Notes: generated from the sequence alone by a model not told the origin. Shown: positions 18,731 to 27,276, counted from the first letter of the stretch. The stretch: DNA of 36,902 nt from Methylococcales bacterium (GCA_018672285.1 JABHGC010000161.1:1-36902), one strand, 5' to 3'. Numbers and translations: made by a program.

Positions 18731-19402
18731 TTATTTTGCTTTAGCCAGCTCATCTCTCATCGAATCGATGGTTGCTTTATAGTCATCAGTATTGAAGATT
18801 GCAGAACCTGCAACAAACATATCTGCGCCCGCAGCAGCAATTTCACCGATGTTATCAACCTTAACACCACCATCAATCTCAAGAAGGATATCGTATCCAC
18901 TCTCATCAATTAATTTGCGTGCTTCTTTTAACTTATTCAATGTTTCAGGGATGAAAGACTGCCCACCAAAACCTGGGTTAACAGACATTAACAATATAAT
19001 ATCAACTTTATCCATCACATGCTTTAAGCAGTCAAGCGGCGTTGCAGGATTGAATACCAAGCCAGATTTACAGCCTAATTCACGAATCATTTGTAACGTA
19101 CGGTCAATATGCTCAGACGCTTCAGGGTGAAATGTAATGTAACTTGCACCCGCTTTTGCAAAATCAGGAATAATGCGATCAACCGGCTTCACCATTAAAT
19201 GCACATCAATATCTGCTGTTACACCATGTTTACGAAGCGCTTCACACACTAGCGGCCCAATAGTTAAGTTAGGCACATAATGATTGTCCATAACATCAAA
19301 ATGTACTACATCAGCACCCGAAGCTAAGACGTTATCCACTTCTTCGCCCAATTTGGCAAAGTCAGCTGATAAAATAGATGGTGCAATTAAATAGTCGCTC
19401 AT
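18731..19402 (-). CDS. rpe: ribulose-phosphate 3-epimerase
   Basis: 223 residues, TIM barrel, interconverting ribulose-5-phosphate and xylulose-5-phosphate. Metal ligands are visible: H34 and D36 in [13 protein letters not shown]68 in DVHLMV and the aspartate of EIDGGV, together with the mobile-loop segment [12 protein letters not shown] lies eight bases before the ATG. It is the first gene of the rpe-gph-trp run on the minus strand. Confidence 0.96.
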   Translation of the reverse strand: MSDYLIAPSILSADFAKLGEEVDNVLASGADVVHFDVMDNHYVPNLTIGPLVCEALRKHGVTADIDVHLMVKPVDRIIPDFAKAGASYITFHPEASEHIDRTLQMIRELGCKSGLVFNPATPLDCLKHVMDKVDIILLMSVNPGFGGQSFIPETLNKLKEARKLIDESGYDILLEIDGGVKVDNIGEIAAAGADMFVAGSAIFNTDDYKATIDSMRDELAKAK

Positions 19403-19552
19403 TAGAAATCTCCATGCGTAAATAGGTATGCGCGTAAAACAGTCCGTTATTTTACTCTATTCGAAAAGCTTTATTAAGGGCTTGCTTGTTTTTTTTTCAT
19501 ATCACAACCGGTATTGTGGTCATATTCTCTCACTTTTAAGGCGATCGACTGC

Positions 19553-20374
19553 ATGCGATTTCAAGTCACATTACTCATTGCACTCATGGCTTACAACAGC
19601 ACCAGCTTTGCTGCCAACAACTTAAAAGAATTGCGTATTGCCAACCAACTAAAAGACCATATAGTCATTGGCTCAGTAGAATGGCTGGCGCTTGAAAACA
19701 ATAAATTTATGGCACTTTTTGCTGAGACAGAAACTGATAGCCAGAAAGCCGTCATCCTTGTCCATGGTATGGGAGCACACCCTAACTGGCCCAATGTCAT
19801 TGAGCCACTCCGCACCAAGCTTCCCATTTATGGCTGGTCTACGCTCTCCATTCAAAGCCCCGTATTATCTAGCAAAGCGACCTTTAATGACTACCTCGAA
19901 ACCCTAGAAGAAACCAGAGCTAGGATTGACAAAAGCATTGAGTTTTTAGAGGAACTTAAAGTTAAAGACATCATACTCATTGGTCACAGCTTTGGTGCTT
20001 ACGCCATCATGGATTACGTAGCAAATACCGAAGCTGAGCCCGCATTGATTAACGAAAAACCCAGAATTCATGGGCTTATTGCCATTAGCCTCACGGGACA
20101 AAAAAAACCTTCTGGTTTTAATCCTCTAGACACGATCGAAAAAGTGACCTTGCCCGTACTTGAAATCTATGGTGGCTCTGACTTCGCTGATGTAAAAGAC
20201 ACTTTGCGCGCAAAAAGGTTAGCGGCAATTAGGGCGGGTAATAAAAATTATCGACAGAGCAAGGTCAGCGATGCCAATCATTATTACTCTAATAGTGGTG
20301 GCACCCTCATTAAAAAAGCTCGGGGCTGGATGAAAAAAATCATCACAGCTGCGAACAAGCAACCCACCCAATAA
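19553..20374 (+). CDS. exported alpha/beta-hydrolase-fold protein, DUF3530-like
   Basis: 273 residues from the ATG at 19553. The frame opens 13 codons earlier, but the signal peptide begins cleanly here (hydrophobic 5-13, cleavage after SFAA near 21). LVHGMGAHPNWP at 69-80 is the oxyanion-loop region. GHSFG with S146, D210 in YGGSD and H243 in ANHYY would make the catalytic triad. The HPNWP and GWSTLSI blocks resemble the DUF3530 family seen in pseudomonads. The substrate is unknown. It is followed after 34 bases by a CopD-like membrane gene on the same strand. Confidence 0.75.
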   Translation: MRFQVTLLIALMAYNSTSFAANNLKELRIANQLKDHIVIGSVEWLALENNKFMALFAETETDSQKAVILVHGMGAHPNWPNVIEPLRTKLPIYGWSTLSIQSPVLSSKATFNDYLETLEETRARIDKSIEFLEELKVKDIILIGHSFGAYAIMDYVANTEAEPALINEKPRIHGLIAISLTGQKKPSGFNPLDTIEKVTLPVLEIYGGSDFADVKDTLRAKRLAAIRAGNKNYRQSKVSDANHYYSNSGGTLIKKARGWMKKIITAANKQPTQ

Positions 20375-20408
20375 AACGACAACTCCATTCATTTAAGGAC
20401 AGTTTTTC

Positions 20409-20867
20409 ATGAGCAATTCCATTTTAGTGCCTCTACTCATGGCACACACATTAGCTGCAATCATTTGGATTGGCGGAATGTTCTTCGCCTATATGGCCTT
20501 ACGGCCAGCAGCCTCATTGCTGGAGCCACCCCAGCGCTTAACACTTTGGGATGCCGCTTTTGCAAAATTTTTTCCCTGGGTTTGGCTATCTATTCTAACG
20601 TTATTCATCACTGGCGGTGGATTAATGACCAATATTAAAGCCCCCTTTGTCAGCGTCATGATTATACTCGGGTGCATCATGGCCGCCATTTTCGTATACC
20701 TCTATTTCTCACCTTATAAAAAGCTATCAAGCGCTGTTGAGGCACAAAATTTTCCTGCCGCAGGTGAACAGCTGGCGAAGATACGAACGATGGTGGGCAT
20801 CAATTTAATTATTGGACTAATACTGGCAGCGGTTGCCACCACTGGGCGATATTGGTTAATGACGTAG
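20409..20867 (+). CDS. CopD-family integral membrane protein
   Basis: 152 residues with four predicted membrane helices (about 5-30, 52-72, 79-100 and 127-146). H13 followed by the IWIGGMFF block is the typical opening of the CopD-like domain, along with a conserved GGG at 69-71. Longer CopD proteins take part in copper uptake. Stand-alone ones like this may bind haem or copper, and their function is not established. AAGGA lies nine bases before the ATG. It probably shares a transcript with the hydrolase upstream and converges with the transglycosylase five bases away. Confidence 0.75.
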   Translation: MSNSILVPLLMAHTLAAIIWIGGMFFAYMALRPAASLLEPPQRLTLWDAAFAKFFPWVWLSILTLFITGGGLMTNIKAPFVSVMIILGCIMAAIFVYLYFSPYKKLSSAVEAQNFPAAGEQLAKIRTMVGINLIIGLILAAVATTGRYWLMT

Positions 20868-20872
20868 ACAAC

Positions 20873-21445
20873 CTATTCACGTTGCAAAGCCTTCATGTAA
20901 CGGCGAATACGCTTAACATAGTTTTGCGTCTCTTTCGGCGCAAAACCCGCTACTTGAGACCATTTCCGGACTTTTTTATGCTTTTTTAAGGCTTTTTTAT
21001 ACGCTTTACGCATCGTGCCATGCCCAGCATTATAACCACCGAACATTAAAGCTAGCCGCTCTTGAGTGCTAAAGCCTTTTTGCCATTTTCGATAGAGGTA
21101 CCGATCATAATAAATCCCTGCCGCGATATTCCACTTTGGTGTATTAACACTAAAGAAGTGGGGATTTTTCTTTTTTATATCGGTATAAGTTCTCGGCATA
21201 ATTTGCATTATCCCCATAGCCCCAACATGACTTCTTGCCTTCGGGTTCAGGTTGGACTCAGCAATGGCCTGCGCTTTAAACCAACGCCAATTAAAATGCG
21301 GACCAAAATAATGCTTAGTATATTTGCGAAAATACCGGTCGTATTTGCGCGTCCATTTATCTGGGTCGAGACTTCTCTCAGCATTCGCCGTAAAAGCAAT
21401 ACCACCCATCAATAAGAGGCACAGCACCCGCCAATAATAAGACAT
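20873..21445 (-). CDS. lytic transglycosylase (SLT domain)
   Basis: 190 residues. The signal peptide ends near ANA at 22. A single SLT domain has the catalytic glutamate E63 in AIAESNLNP, GIMQIMPRTY near 78-87 and GGYNAGHGTM near 136-145. It should cleave peptidoglycan between MurNAc and GlcNAc to 1,6-anhydro products in the periplasm. No lipobox is seen, so it is soluble or loosely bound. It is strongly basic (many Lys/Arg in the C-terminal half). Its ATG shares a base with the preceding stop (TAATG), so it is translationally coupled to the membrane-protein gene upstream. Confidence 0.88.
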   Translation of the reverse strand: MSYYWRVLCLLLMGGIAFTANAERSLDPDKWTRKYDRYFRKYTKHYFGPHFNWRWFKAQAIAESNLNPKARSHVGAMGIMQIMPRTYTDIKKKNPHFFSVNTPKWNIAAGIYYDRYLYRKWQKGFSTQERLALMFGGYNAGHGTMRKAYKKALKKHKKVRKWSQVAGFAPKETQNYVKRIRRYMKALQRE

Positions 21446-21900
21446 TAACTGAGGCCTAAACCAATCACTAAGCCTAACGCTGTGCCTATACCAATAAAAA
21501 TACCCATAATCATCAAACCAACAGCAACATTGCCACGGGAAAGCTCATCATTGATATCAAAACCAACAGAATGGTTAAAGATACGACAACCTAACCACAT
21601 AAAAAACAACGTCAAAAAGCCACCAAAGATGGCATATAGGAAATTAAGCAGCATAGGGCTTATTGGCACGGCAGCATTCGCCGCCATAATATCTTCCATT
21701 TCCACAATGAGTTTTTGTGCTTCTGGATGCCCTAACTCTGCTGACTGCTTATAGAGCGCTAATGCCTGCTCATAACTATGTGACTCAAGTGCTGCCTCAG
21801 CTTGTGCAAAAAGGGCGTTTTCATCGCTGACAACATCAGCGGCAATTGCCCACATTGGCAAGAACACCAACCCCATCACCAGTACGAATGTTTTCATCAT
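21445..21900 (-). CDS. exported Sel1/TPR-like and DUF350-like membrane protein
   Basis: 151 residues. Signal peptide 1-20, one Sel1-like helical repeat (about 27-65, ALALYKQSAELGHPEAQ), then two membrane helices (about 82-105 and 124-150) joined by a short loop with DELSRGNVAVGLM. That loop resembles DUF350 membrane modules, where a G-N-V-A motif starts the second helix. The function of DUF350 is not known. The fusion of a periplasmic repeat to half a DUF350 unit is uncommon in my experience. It is coupled to the lytic transglycosylase by a TAATG overlap, hinting at a cell-wall role. Confidence 0.65.
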   Translation of the reverse strand: MMKTFVLVMGLVFLPMWAIAADVVSDENALFAQAEAALESHSYEQALALYKQSAELGHPEAQKLIVEMEDIMAANAAVPISPMLLNFLYAIFGGFLTLFFMWLGCRIFNHSVGFDINDELSRGNVAVGLMIMGIFIGIGTALGLVIGLGLS

Positions 21901-21975
21901 TTGTGTTGCCTCTTTTATTATTATAATGCTTAAGATGACTTCTGTTGTAATGACACCACTTTCAGGTGTACCAGG

Positions 21976-22308
21976 TTACTGCCGCCTTCGCTTTAAAATG
22001 CAGACAATCATCCACACAGCAGCCAAAACGGCCCATGCCACACCAATATTTTTCACATAAACCATCGAGCCATCAACGCTCGCTTGCTGAATACCTTTAA
22101 ACAAAGCCGCCATAATTGCCGGCACCCAGTATTCTCCAGCCTCGTTACCAAAAGCCGGAGTAAACAATAGCGCGACTCCCCAACTGATAAAAATAGCTTT
22201 TAACCAACAAGGAAAAAGTTTTCTAACTTGCCACCAAATGAGTGCTGACAAAATAACACTGGCTCCGAGATACGCTCCCCAAACCAGTGTGAAATTAGGA
22301 TCTTGCAT
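21976..22308 (-). CDS. small three-helix membrane protein, unknown
   Basis: 110 residues with three predicted membrane segments (about 8-27, 36-55 and 85-105) and a basic C terminus (KRRRQ), which suggests a cytosolic C-terminal end. I recognise no family. It starts 13 bases after the DUF302 gene on the same strand, so the two are probably co-transcribed and may work together. A 75-base gap separates it from the next gene downstream. Confidence 0.7.
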   Translation of the reverse strand: MQDPNFTLVWGAYLGASVILSALIWWQVRKLFPCWLKAIFISWGVALLFTPAFGNEAGEYWVPAIMAALFKGIQQASVDGSMVYVKNIGVAWAVLAAVWMIVCILKRRRQ

Positions 22309-22321
22309 AGCTTAAACCTTA

Positions 22322-22705
22322 TTAAAGCGCTGCCTGCACACGTTCCAAACGACCTTTAACATCATCGCCAAGCGTCTTCAGATCACCCCCTTGTGAAAGG
22401 CCTAAAACAGCCGCAGGGTCCATGAACTCAACCATCACCTCATTATCACCTGTTTCTCTAACCACAACATTACAAGGTAACAACAAACCGATGCTGGGCT
22501 CTTTATTGATCGCTTCATTCGCCAATTTAGGGTTGCAAGCGCCTAATATCCGGTATGGCGCGCGCTCCACATCAATTTTAGCTTTCATTGTTGCCTGAAT
22601 ATCAATATCGGTAATAATACCAAAGCCCTCGACCTTTAAGGCTGCAATTACTTGTTCAACCACCGCATCAAACGCACCGGCAACAGACTTTCCAAAACTG
22701 TACAT
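22322..22705 (-). CDS. DUF302-domain protein
   Basis: 127 residues covering one DUF302 domain. The typical LGACNPKLANEAI and IGLLLPCNVVV blocks are present, with cysteines at C57 and C78 that are shared by many family members. No signal peptide is evident. The family has a swapped-hairpin fold and unknown function, often near sulfur, redox or membrane-protein genes. It is divergent from purC across 174 bases. Confidence 0.85.
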   Translation of the reverse strand: MYSFGKSVAGAFDAVVEQVIAALKVEGFGIITDIDIQATMKAKIDVERAPYRILGACNPKLANEAINKEPSIGLLLPCNVVVRETGDNEVMVEFMDPAAVLGLSQGGDLKTLGDDVKGRLERVQAAL

Positions 22706-22766
22706 TCACTTTCTCCATTCATAAATCATTACTGCACTTTGCATGATAGAGCCTATTTTGCAAAGC

Positions 22767-22789
22767 ACTCAATATGGATTGAGTATAAC
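22767..22789 (+). promoter_or_regulatory. candidate purC promoter with an overlapping inverted repeat
   Basis: ACTCAAT-ATGG-ATTGAGT is a perfect seven-base inverted repeat (22767-22784) abutting a TATAAC hexamer (22784-22789), about 90 bases before the purC ATG. It could be an operator lying between the -35 and -10 elements. The site does not match the E. coli PurR box. Confidence 0.4.
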
Positions 22790-22879
22790 AAACTCATTGC
22801 AGCGCAAGAAAACACTTCTCATATTATCTCAGCTCGTTCAGAATATCGGCCTGCCTTAATAGACTGTTGGAACAAAAAC

Positions 22880-23749
22880 ATGGACATTTCAATTAACCTC
22901 CCCCTCATTTCCGAAGGTAAAGTTCGCAAAATCTACCAAGCAGATGACGACCATTTACTCATCATCACAACAGATCGAATTTCAGCTTTTGACGTCGTAC
23001 TTCCAACCCCCATTCCAAACAAAGGCGTTATTCTGACTCAGGTCGCTAACTTTTGGTTCGAGCAATTAAAAGGGATTATTCCACACCACCTAGCCGATGT
23101 TCCGCTTTCTCACTATTTACCAGAAGACATCGCAACCCAACTTGCCAATCGCACCATGGTCGTTAAAAAACTCAAACCACTCCCTATTGAGGCCATTGTT
23201 CGCGGTTACCTTGTCGGCTCAGGCTGGAATGACTACCAACAATCAGGCAAAGTGTGCGGCATTGATCTTCCCTCAGGTCTGAAACAGGCCGAAAAATTAC
23301 CGGAAGTTTTGTTCACCCCGTCAACCAAAGCCAGCATTGGTGATCATGATGAAAATATTGATTTTGCCGGTGTCGAACGTTTAATCGGTACTGAGAAGGC
23401 GCAACAAGTTGCCGATGTTAGCATCAAGTTATACCAAACTGCAGCAGACTATGCCGCCAAGCGTGGCATCATCATTGCGGATACAAAATTTGAATTTGGC
23501 GAAGATCATAACGGCAACCTATACCTTATAGACGAGGTGCTCACACCGGACTCATCTCGCTTCTGGCCTGCTGATACTTATTGCGTTGGTCAAAACCCAC
23601 CCAGTTTTGATAAACAGTTTGTTAGAGATTATCTCAGCGGCCTAGACTGGGACAAAACACCTCCGGGACCTGAGTTACCAGAACAGATCGTGAATAAAAC
23701 AGCCCAGAAATATCAAGAAGTTGCGACCTTGTTAACGGCAGCAAAGTAA
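22880..23749 (+). CDS. purC: phosphoribosylaminoimidazole-succinocarboxamide synthase (SAICAR synthetase)
   Basis: 289 residues from the ATG at 22880. The frame is open back to 22652, but the added residues would run into the divergent DUF302 gene and match no family. The enzyme joins CAIR and aspartate with ATP in purine synthesis. GKVRKIY near 13-19, RISAFD, EAIVRGYLVGSGW, the IIADTKFEFG block and the LTPDSSRFWP segment are all conserved. The length fits the long PurC class (about 290-300), unlike the 237-residue E. coli enzyme. Confidence 0.95.
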   Translation: MDISINLPLISEGKVRKIYQADDDHLLIITTDRISAFDVVLPTPIPNKGVILTQVANFWFEQLKGIIPHHLADVPLSHYLPEDIATQLANRTMVVKKLKPLPIEAIVRGYLVGSGWNDYQQSGKVCGIDLPSGLKQAEKLPEVLFTPSTKASIGDHDENIDFAGVERLIGTEKAQQVADVSIKLYQTAADYAAKRGIIIADTKFEFGEDHNGNLYLIDEVLTPDSSRFWPADTYCVGQNPPSFDKQFVRDYLSGLDWDKTPPGPELPEQIVNKTAQKYQEVATLLTAAK

Positions 23750-23779
23750 CCAAACCAATAGCCATCCATCGGACAAAAT

Positions 23780-23842
23780 GACCACTTTAGAAAATCAAGA
23801 TCTTCAGAATCTCTGATAACCTCTTGATTTTCTAAGATGATC
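23780..23842. repeat. long inverted repeat downstream of purC
   Basis: A perfect 14-base stem (23787-23800 with 23822-23835) encloses a 21-base loop. It extends outward to about 21 pairs with two mismatches and one wobble. There is no T-tract on the plus strand after it. A second small hairpin CTACTC-TTTT-GAGTAG follows at 23845-23860. It may act as an unusual purC terminator or mRNA 3' stabiliser, or be a remnant of a small repeat element. Confidence 0.55.
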
Positions 23843-23993
23843 ACCTACTCTTTTGAGTAGCACACTCCAATTAAAAAAAACCAAGACTTTAAAAGCAAAC
23901 GCTAATTCAATAAAATATTGCTTAATATCGCTGATGCCACTCCATTACAGTTTGGTATATCAGGTTAAGTCTAACAACAATGAGGTTTCAGCC

Positions 23994-24323
23994 ATGTCAC
24001 GAATTCGCACATCACTCACCAGCTTAACATTTGCCTGCGCACTCGGTTTTACCAGTTTATTTGCCGGCTCTGTTAGTGCATATCAACCGCATGATAAAGT
24101 TGACTCAACCGATATGTTCTTAGATGCGGTTGCCGTACGCCCTCTAACCCTAGCTGGCACCATCGTTGGTGGCGTAGCCTTCATCATTGGCTCACCCTTT
24201 AGTGCCATCGGCGGAAACTTAGAAGAGTCTTTCGATCAACTAGTTGTAGAACCTGCTAAATACACTTTCGTGCGTCCTTTAGGTCACATGACAGAAGAAC
24301 CTTTAGCAAAACACATGCGATAA
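23994..24323 (+). CDS. small conserved exported protein, unknown
   Basis: 109 residues from the ATG at 23994, which has GAGG eight bases upstream and opens a clean signal peptide (1-29, cleavage after VSA). The frame continues upstream to 23853, but that section is not protein-like. The mature part has a hydrophobic stretch (51-74) with RPLTLAGTIVGG and a C-terminal VVEPAKYTFVRPLGH block. Similar small proteins occur in pseudomonads, sometimes labelled as multidrug transporters without evidence. It is probably periplasmic or membrane-attached. No catalytic motif is seen. Confidence 0.72.
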   Translation: MSRIRTSLTSLTFACALGFTSLFAGSVSAYQPHDKVDSTDMFLDAVAVRPLTLAGTIVGGVAFIIGSPFSAIGGNLEESFDQLVVEPAKYTFVRPLGHMTEEPLAKHMR

Positions 24324-24340
24324 ACTCAAAGAAGACATTC

Positions 24341-24365
24341 ACTCTGCTGATTTCTTCAGCAGAGT
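24341..24365 (+). terminator. hairpin after the small exported protein gene
   Basis: A perfect 10-base stem ACTCTGCTGA / TCAGCAGAGT with a five-base loop, 18 bases past the stop codon. It lacks a clear U-tract, so termination would be weak. It also separates this gene from the tRNA. Confidence 0.5.
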
Positions 24366-24430
24366 ATCCCACCTTTAGCGTTACCTTAAACTAGACAACC
24401 CAAGTCAAAGCTACTATCGTATGTCGCGTC

Positions 24431-24504
24431 GCGGGTGTAGTTCAATGGTAGAACGCAAGCTTCCCAAGCTTGACACGTGGGTTCGATTCCCATCACCCGC
24501 TCCA
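24431..24504 (+). tRNA. glyU: tRNA-Gly (anticodon CCC)
   Basis: A 74-base cloverleaf: acceptor GCGGGTG (24431-24437) pairs with CACCCGC (24494-24500), with T as discriminator base and CCA encoded (24502-24504). The anticodon stem CAAGC/GCTTG encloses the loop TTCCCAA, so the anticodon is CCC reading GGG. The T arm contains GGTTCGATTCC. The whole sequence is close to E. coli glyU. The 3' end lies 26 bases before the thiS start codon with no terminator between, so it is probably processed from a tRNA-thiSG transcript. Confidence 0.96.
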
Positions 24505-24530
24505 AACACAAAAACGCCTTGGAGATTGTA

Positions 24531-24731
24531 ATGGAGATCAGCATTAATGGTGAAGCAACTACGCTGCCTGAGCCAACCTCTGTCCACCAACTTCTTGAAC
24601 AAAAAGACTTACTCAATCAACGCTTAGCTATCGAAATCAACATGGAAATTATTCCACGTGGTGATTTTGCAGAATATATTATACAAGCAGGCGATGAAGT
24701 TGAGATTGTGCAAGCCATCGGCGGCGGTTAA
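24531..24731 (+). CDS. thiS: sulfur carrier protein ThiS
   Basis: 66 residues with a beta-grasp fold, ending in the diglycine tail (AIGGG) that is adenylated and thiocarboxylated to carry sulfur to the thiazole ring of thiamine. The frame extends upstream into the tRNA, but the ATG at 24531 has GGAG eight bases before it and gives the family length. It is followed by thiG at 26 bases. No THI-box riboswitch was seen, and there is no space for one between the tRNA and this gene. Confidence 0.93.
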   Translation: MEISINGEATTLPEPTSVHQLLEQKDLLNQRLAIEINMEIIPRGDFAEYIIQAGDEVEIVQAIGGG

Positions 24732-24757
24732 CTTTACAGCATTGTTGAGACCCAGAT

Positions 24758-25549
24758 ATGACACAAAGCAATAGTGATTCACTCGTAATTGCGGGCAAAA
24801 CCTACCAATCACGTTTACTTGTCGGCACAGGCAAATATAAAGACCAAGCCGAAACCAAAGCTGCCACTGAAGCTAGCGGCGCTGAGATTGTTACCGTCGC
24901 CATTCGCCGCAGCAACATCGGCCAGAATAACGACGAACCGAACCTGCTGGATGTCATTCCACCTGAAAAGTACACAATTCTACCCAATACAGCCGGATGC
25001 TTCACCGCAAAGGATGCCGTCCGCACCTGCCGGCTTGCCCGAGAATTACTCAATGGCCATCAGTTAGTCAAACTGGAAGTACTGGGCGATGAAAAAACCC
25101 TATACCCAGACATTACCGCCACCTTAGAGGCTGCTGAAACCTTAATTAAAGATGGCTTTGAAGTGATGGTCTACACCACTGATGACCCTATCATCGCCAA
25201 ACGCCTAGAAGACATGGGCTGCGTTGCAGTGATGCCATTAGCCGCCCCTATTGGCTCAGGTTTAGGGATTCGCAACCCTTACAACATCAGAACCATTATT
25301 GAGAATGCCAACGTTCCTATCATTGTAGATGCAGGTGTTGGTACGGCTTCAGATGCCGCCATTGCCATGGAGCTAGGCTGTGCAGGTGTGTTAATGAACA
25401 CCGCGATTGCTGCTGCTCAAAAGCCAGTATTAATGGCTAGCGCAATGAAAAAAGCCATTGAAGGTGGTCGTGAGGCTTTCTTAGCAGGAAGAATGCCTCG
25501 TAAGCGCTACGCCTCAGCTTCCTCCCCTATCGACGGATTATTTTTTTAG
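24758..25549 (+). CDS. thiG: thiazole synthase
   Basis: 263 residues, TIM barrel. It forms the thiazole phosphate from DXP, dehydroglycine and ThiS-thiocarboxylate. The Schiff-base lysine is K105 in LVKLEVLGD. The LPNTAGC, PIGSG and [12 protein letters not shown] blocks are intact. It sits between thiS and trmB, an arrangement common in gammaproteobacteria. ThiO or ThiH, which supplies dehydroglycine, is not in the window. Confidence 0.96.
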   Translation: MTQSNSDSLVIAGKTYQSRLLVGTGKYKDQAETKAATEASGAEIVTVAIRRSNIGQNNDEPNLLDVIPPEKYTILPNTAGCFTAKDAVRTCRLARELLNGHQLVKLEVLGDEKTLYPDITATLEAAETLIKDGFEVMVYTTDDPIIAKRLEDMGCVAVMPLAAPIGSGLGIRNPYNIRTIIENANVPIIVDAGVGTASDAAIAMELGCAGVLMNTAIAAAQKPVLMASAMKKAIEGGREAFLAGRMPRKRYASASSPIDGLFF

Positions 25550-25559
25550 ATACAGCCTC

Positions 25560-26255
25560 ATGGATGAAAACCAGCACTCGCATATCCGCAGCTTTGTCCG
25601 CAGACAAGGCCGCTTAACACCTGGCCAAAAAACTGCCTACGATGAACTCTGGTCCATTTACGGCATTACCTGGGAAGAGACACCACCTGATTTTAGTGAG
25701 TGGTTCGAAGCACAACAGCCCACCTACCTTGAAATAGGGTTCGGCAACGGCAGCTCTTTATTTCAAATGGCCAAAGCATTCCCACGCTGTAACTTTATTG
25801 GCATTGAAGTTCATACTCCTGGTATTGGTCATTTATTGGTTCAACTCAAAGATGAACCACTCAGTAACCTTAAAATCATTTGTCACGACGTCATTGAAAT
25901 TTTACCTTTCATACCTGAGCGGTCACTTTCTGGGCTACATATTTACTTTCCTGACCCTTGGCCTAAGAAAAAACACCATAAACGCCGCCTAATACAGCCA
26001 TTGTTTGTCGACAAAATGCTCTTGAAGCTCAACTCCCAGGGTTATATCCATGCCGCGACTGACTGGCAAGAATATGCAGAACACATTGAAACGGTTTTTA
26101 CCGACACACCAGAGTTCACTAACTGCTCACTGCCCGATTTTGCTTGCCCTACGTACAGGCCAACCACAAAATTTGAGCGCCGCGGCACCAAAAAAGGCCA
26201 CGGAATTTGGGATATCATCTTTGCGAAATCAGCCGATTATTCACCTTTATCATGA
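25560..26255 (+). CDS. trmB: tRNA (guanine-N7-)-methyltransferase
   Basis: 231 residues, SAM-dependent, modifying G46 in the variable loop of tRNAs. LEIGFGNG at 57-64 binds SAM. DPWPKKKHHKRR (about 138-149) and the C-terminal TKFERRG block are hallmark TrmB sequences. It starts ten bases after thiG and is the last gene of that run. A 134-base gap leads to the kinase gene. Confidence 0.95.
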   Translation: MDENQHSHIRSFVRRQGRLTPGQKTAYDELWSIYGITWEETPPDFSEWFEAQQPTYLEIGFGNGSSLFQMAKAFPRCNFIGIEVHTPGIGHLLVQLKDEPLSNLKIICHDVIEILPFIPERSLSGLHIYFPDPWPKKKHHKRRLIQPLFVDKMLLKLNSQGYIHAATDWQEYAEHIETVFTDTPEFTNCSLPDFACPTYRPTTKFERRGTKKGHGIWDIIFAKSADYSPLS

Positions 26256-26389
26256 TTTAAAGCAAAATATTCCTGAAAATGGGGCGACAGCAAAACTGTT
26301 TTTCGTTAGAATACCGCCTCTAAATAAGATTATATTAATAATCCATACATCCATGACGGTGTATGGTGTGAGAGGGAGCGCTTCTTCGT

Positions 26390-27265
26390 ATGTCTACAAA
26401 TCACCCAATTGTCGCCGTCACTGGTTCATCTGGTGCTGGCACCACTACTGTTAAAAATGCTTTCGAGCATATCTTCCGTCGTATGCATTTACGCCCTGTC
26501 GTTGTAGAAGGCGATAGCTATCACCGTTATGACCGTGTTGGCATGCGTGAAGCCGTTGCTAAAGCAACTGATAAAGGCGAGAACATGAGCCACTTCGGCC
26601 CAGATGCCAATCTTTTTGCTACTTTAGAAGATTTGTTCCGTCAATATGGTGAAGATGGCACAGGCCAGCAACGCTTTTACTTGCACAGCCAAGAAGAAGC
26701 TGACGCATACGAAGGCTTAGAGCCAGGCCAATTTACACCTTGGCAGGACCTTGACACCGATTCTGACCTTTTATTTTACGAAGGGCTACACGGCGGCGTT
26801 AAAGACGGCAAAACCGACGTTTCTCGCCATTGTGACTTATTGATTGGTGTTGTACCGATTGTAAACCTTGAGTGGATCCAAAAAATTCACCGTGATACGG
26901 GTGAGCGTGGCTATAGCACAGACGTCGTTACTGACACCATTTTACGTCGTATGTATGACTACACGCATTTCATCACACCTCAGTTCTCTCGCACGGACAT
27001 TAACTTCCAGCGTGTACCAACTGTTGATACTTCAAACCCTTTCATTGCTCGTGACATTCCAACACCTGACGAGAGTTTTGTTGTTATTCGCTTCAAGAAC
27101 CCGAAAAAATTCAACATTAATTTCGAGTATCTATTGAGCATGCTGTCTGGTTCATTCATGTCTCGCAGAAACACCATCGTTGTTCCTGGCGGTAAAATGG
27201 GCTTTGCGATGGAAATCATCCTTACCCCAATTATCGAAAGCATTATGTCTAACCGTTTAGCATAA
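26390..27265 (+). CDS. prkB: phosphoribulokinase, type I proteobacterial
   Basis: 291 residues. P-loop GSSGAGTT at 12-19, EGDSYHRYDR near 40-49, HFGPDANLF and LLFYEGLHGG (Walker B region) match type I PRK, which phosphorylates ribulose-5-phosphate to the RubisCO substrate. Non-autotrophs such as E. coli also carry a PrkB of this size with unclear function. No RubisCO or other cbb gene is in the window, so either role is possible. The gene lies alone, with a candidate TATATT -10 at 26331-26336 and a strong hairpin after the stop. Confidence 0.9.
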   Translation: MSTNHPIVAVTGSSGAGTTTVKNAFEHIFRRMHLRPVVVEGDSYHRYDRVGMREAVAKATDKGENMSHFGPDANLFATLEDLFRQYGEDGTGQQRFYLHSQEEADAYEGLEPGQFTPWQDLDTDSDLLFYEGLHGGVKDGKTDVSRHCDLLIGVVPIVNLEWIQKIHRDTGERGYSTDVVTDTILRRMYDYTHFITPQFSRTDINFQRVPTVDTSNPFIARDIPTPDESFVVIRFKNPKKFNINFEYLLSMLSGSFMSRRNTIVVPGGKMGFAMEIILTPIIESIMSNRLA

Positions 27266-27276
27266 TCACACAGACG

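Noticed and set aside
22652..22879. 76-residue N-terminal extension of PurC
   Set aside because: It overlaps the divergent DUF302 gene, and PurC homologues begin with the EGKVRKIY region near their N terminus.
24386..24616. minus-strand frames crossing the tRNA and thiS
   Set aside because: They run antisense through the tRNA-Gly gene and thiS, a common false call at this kind of locus.
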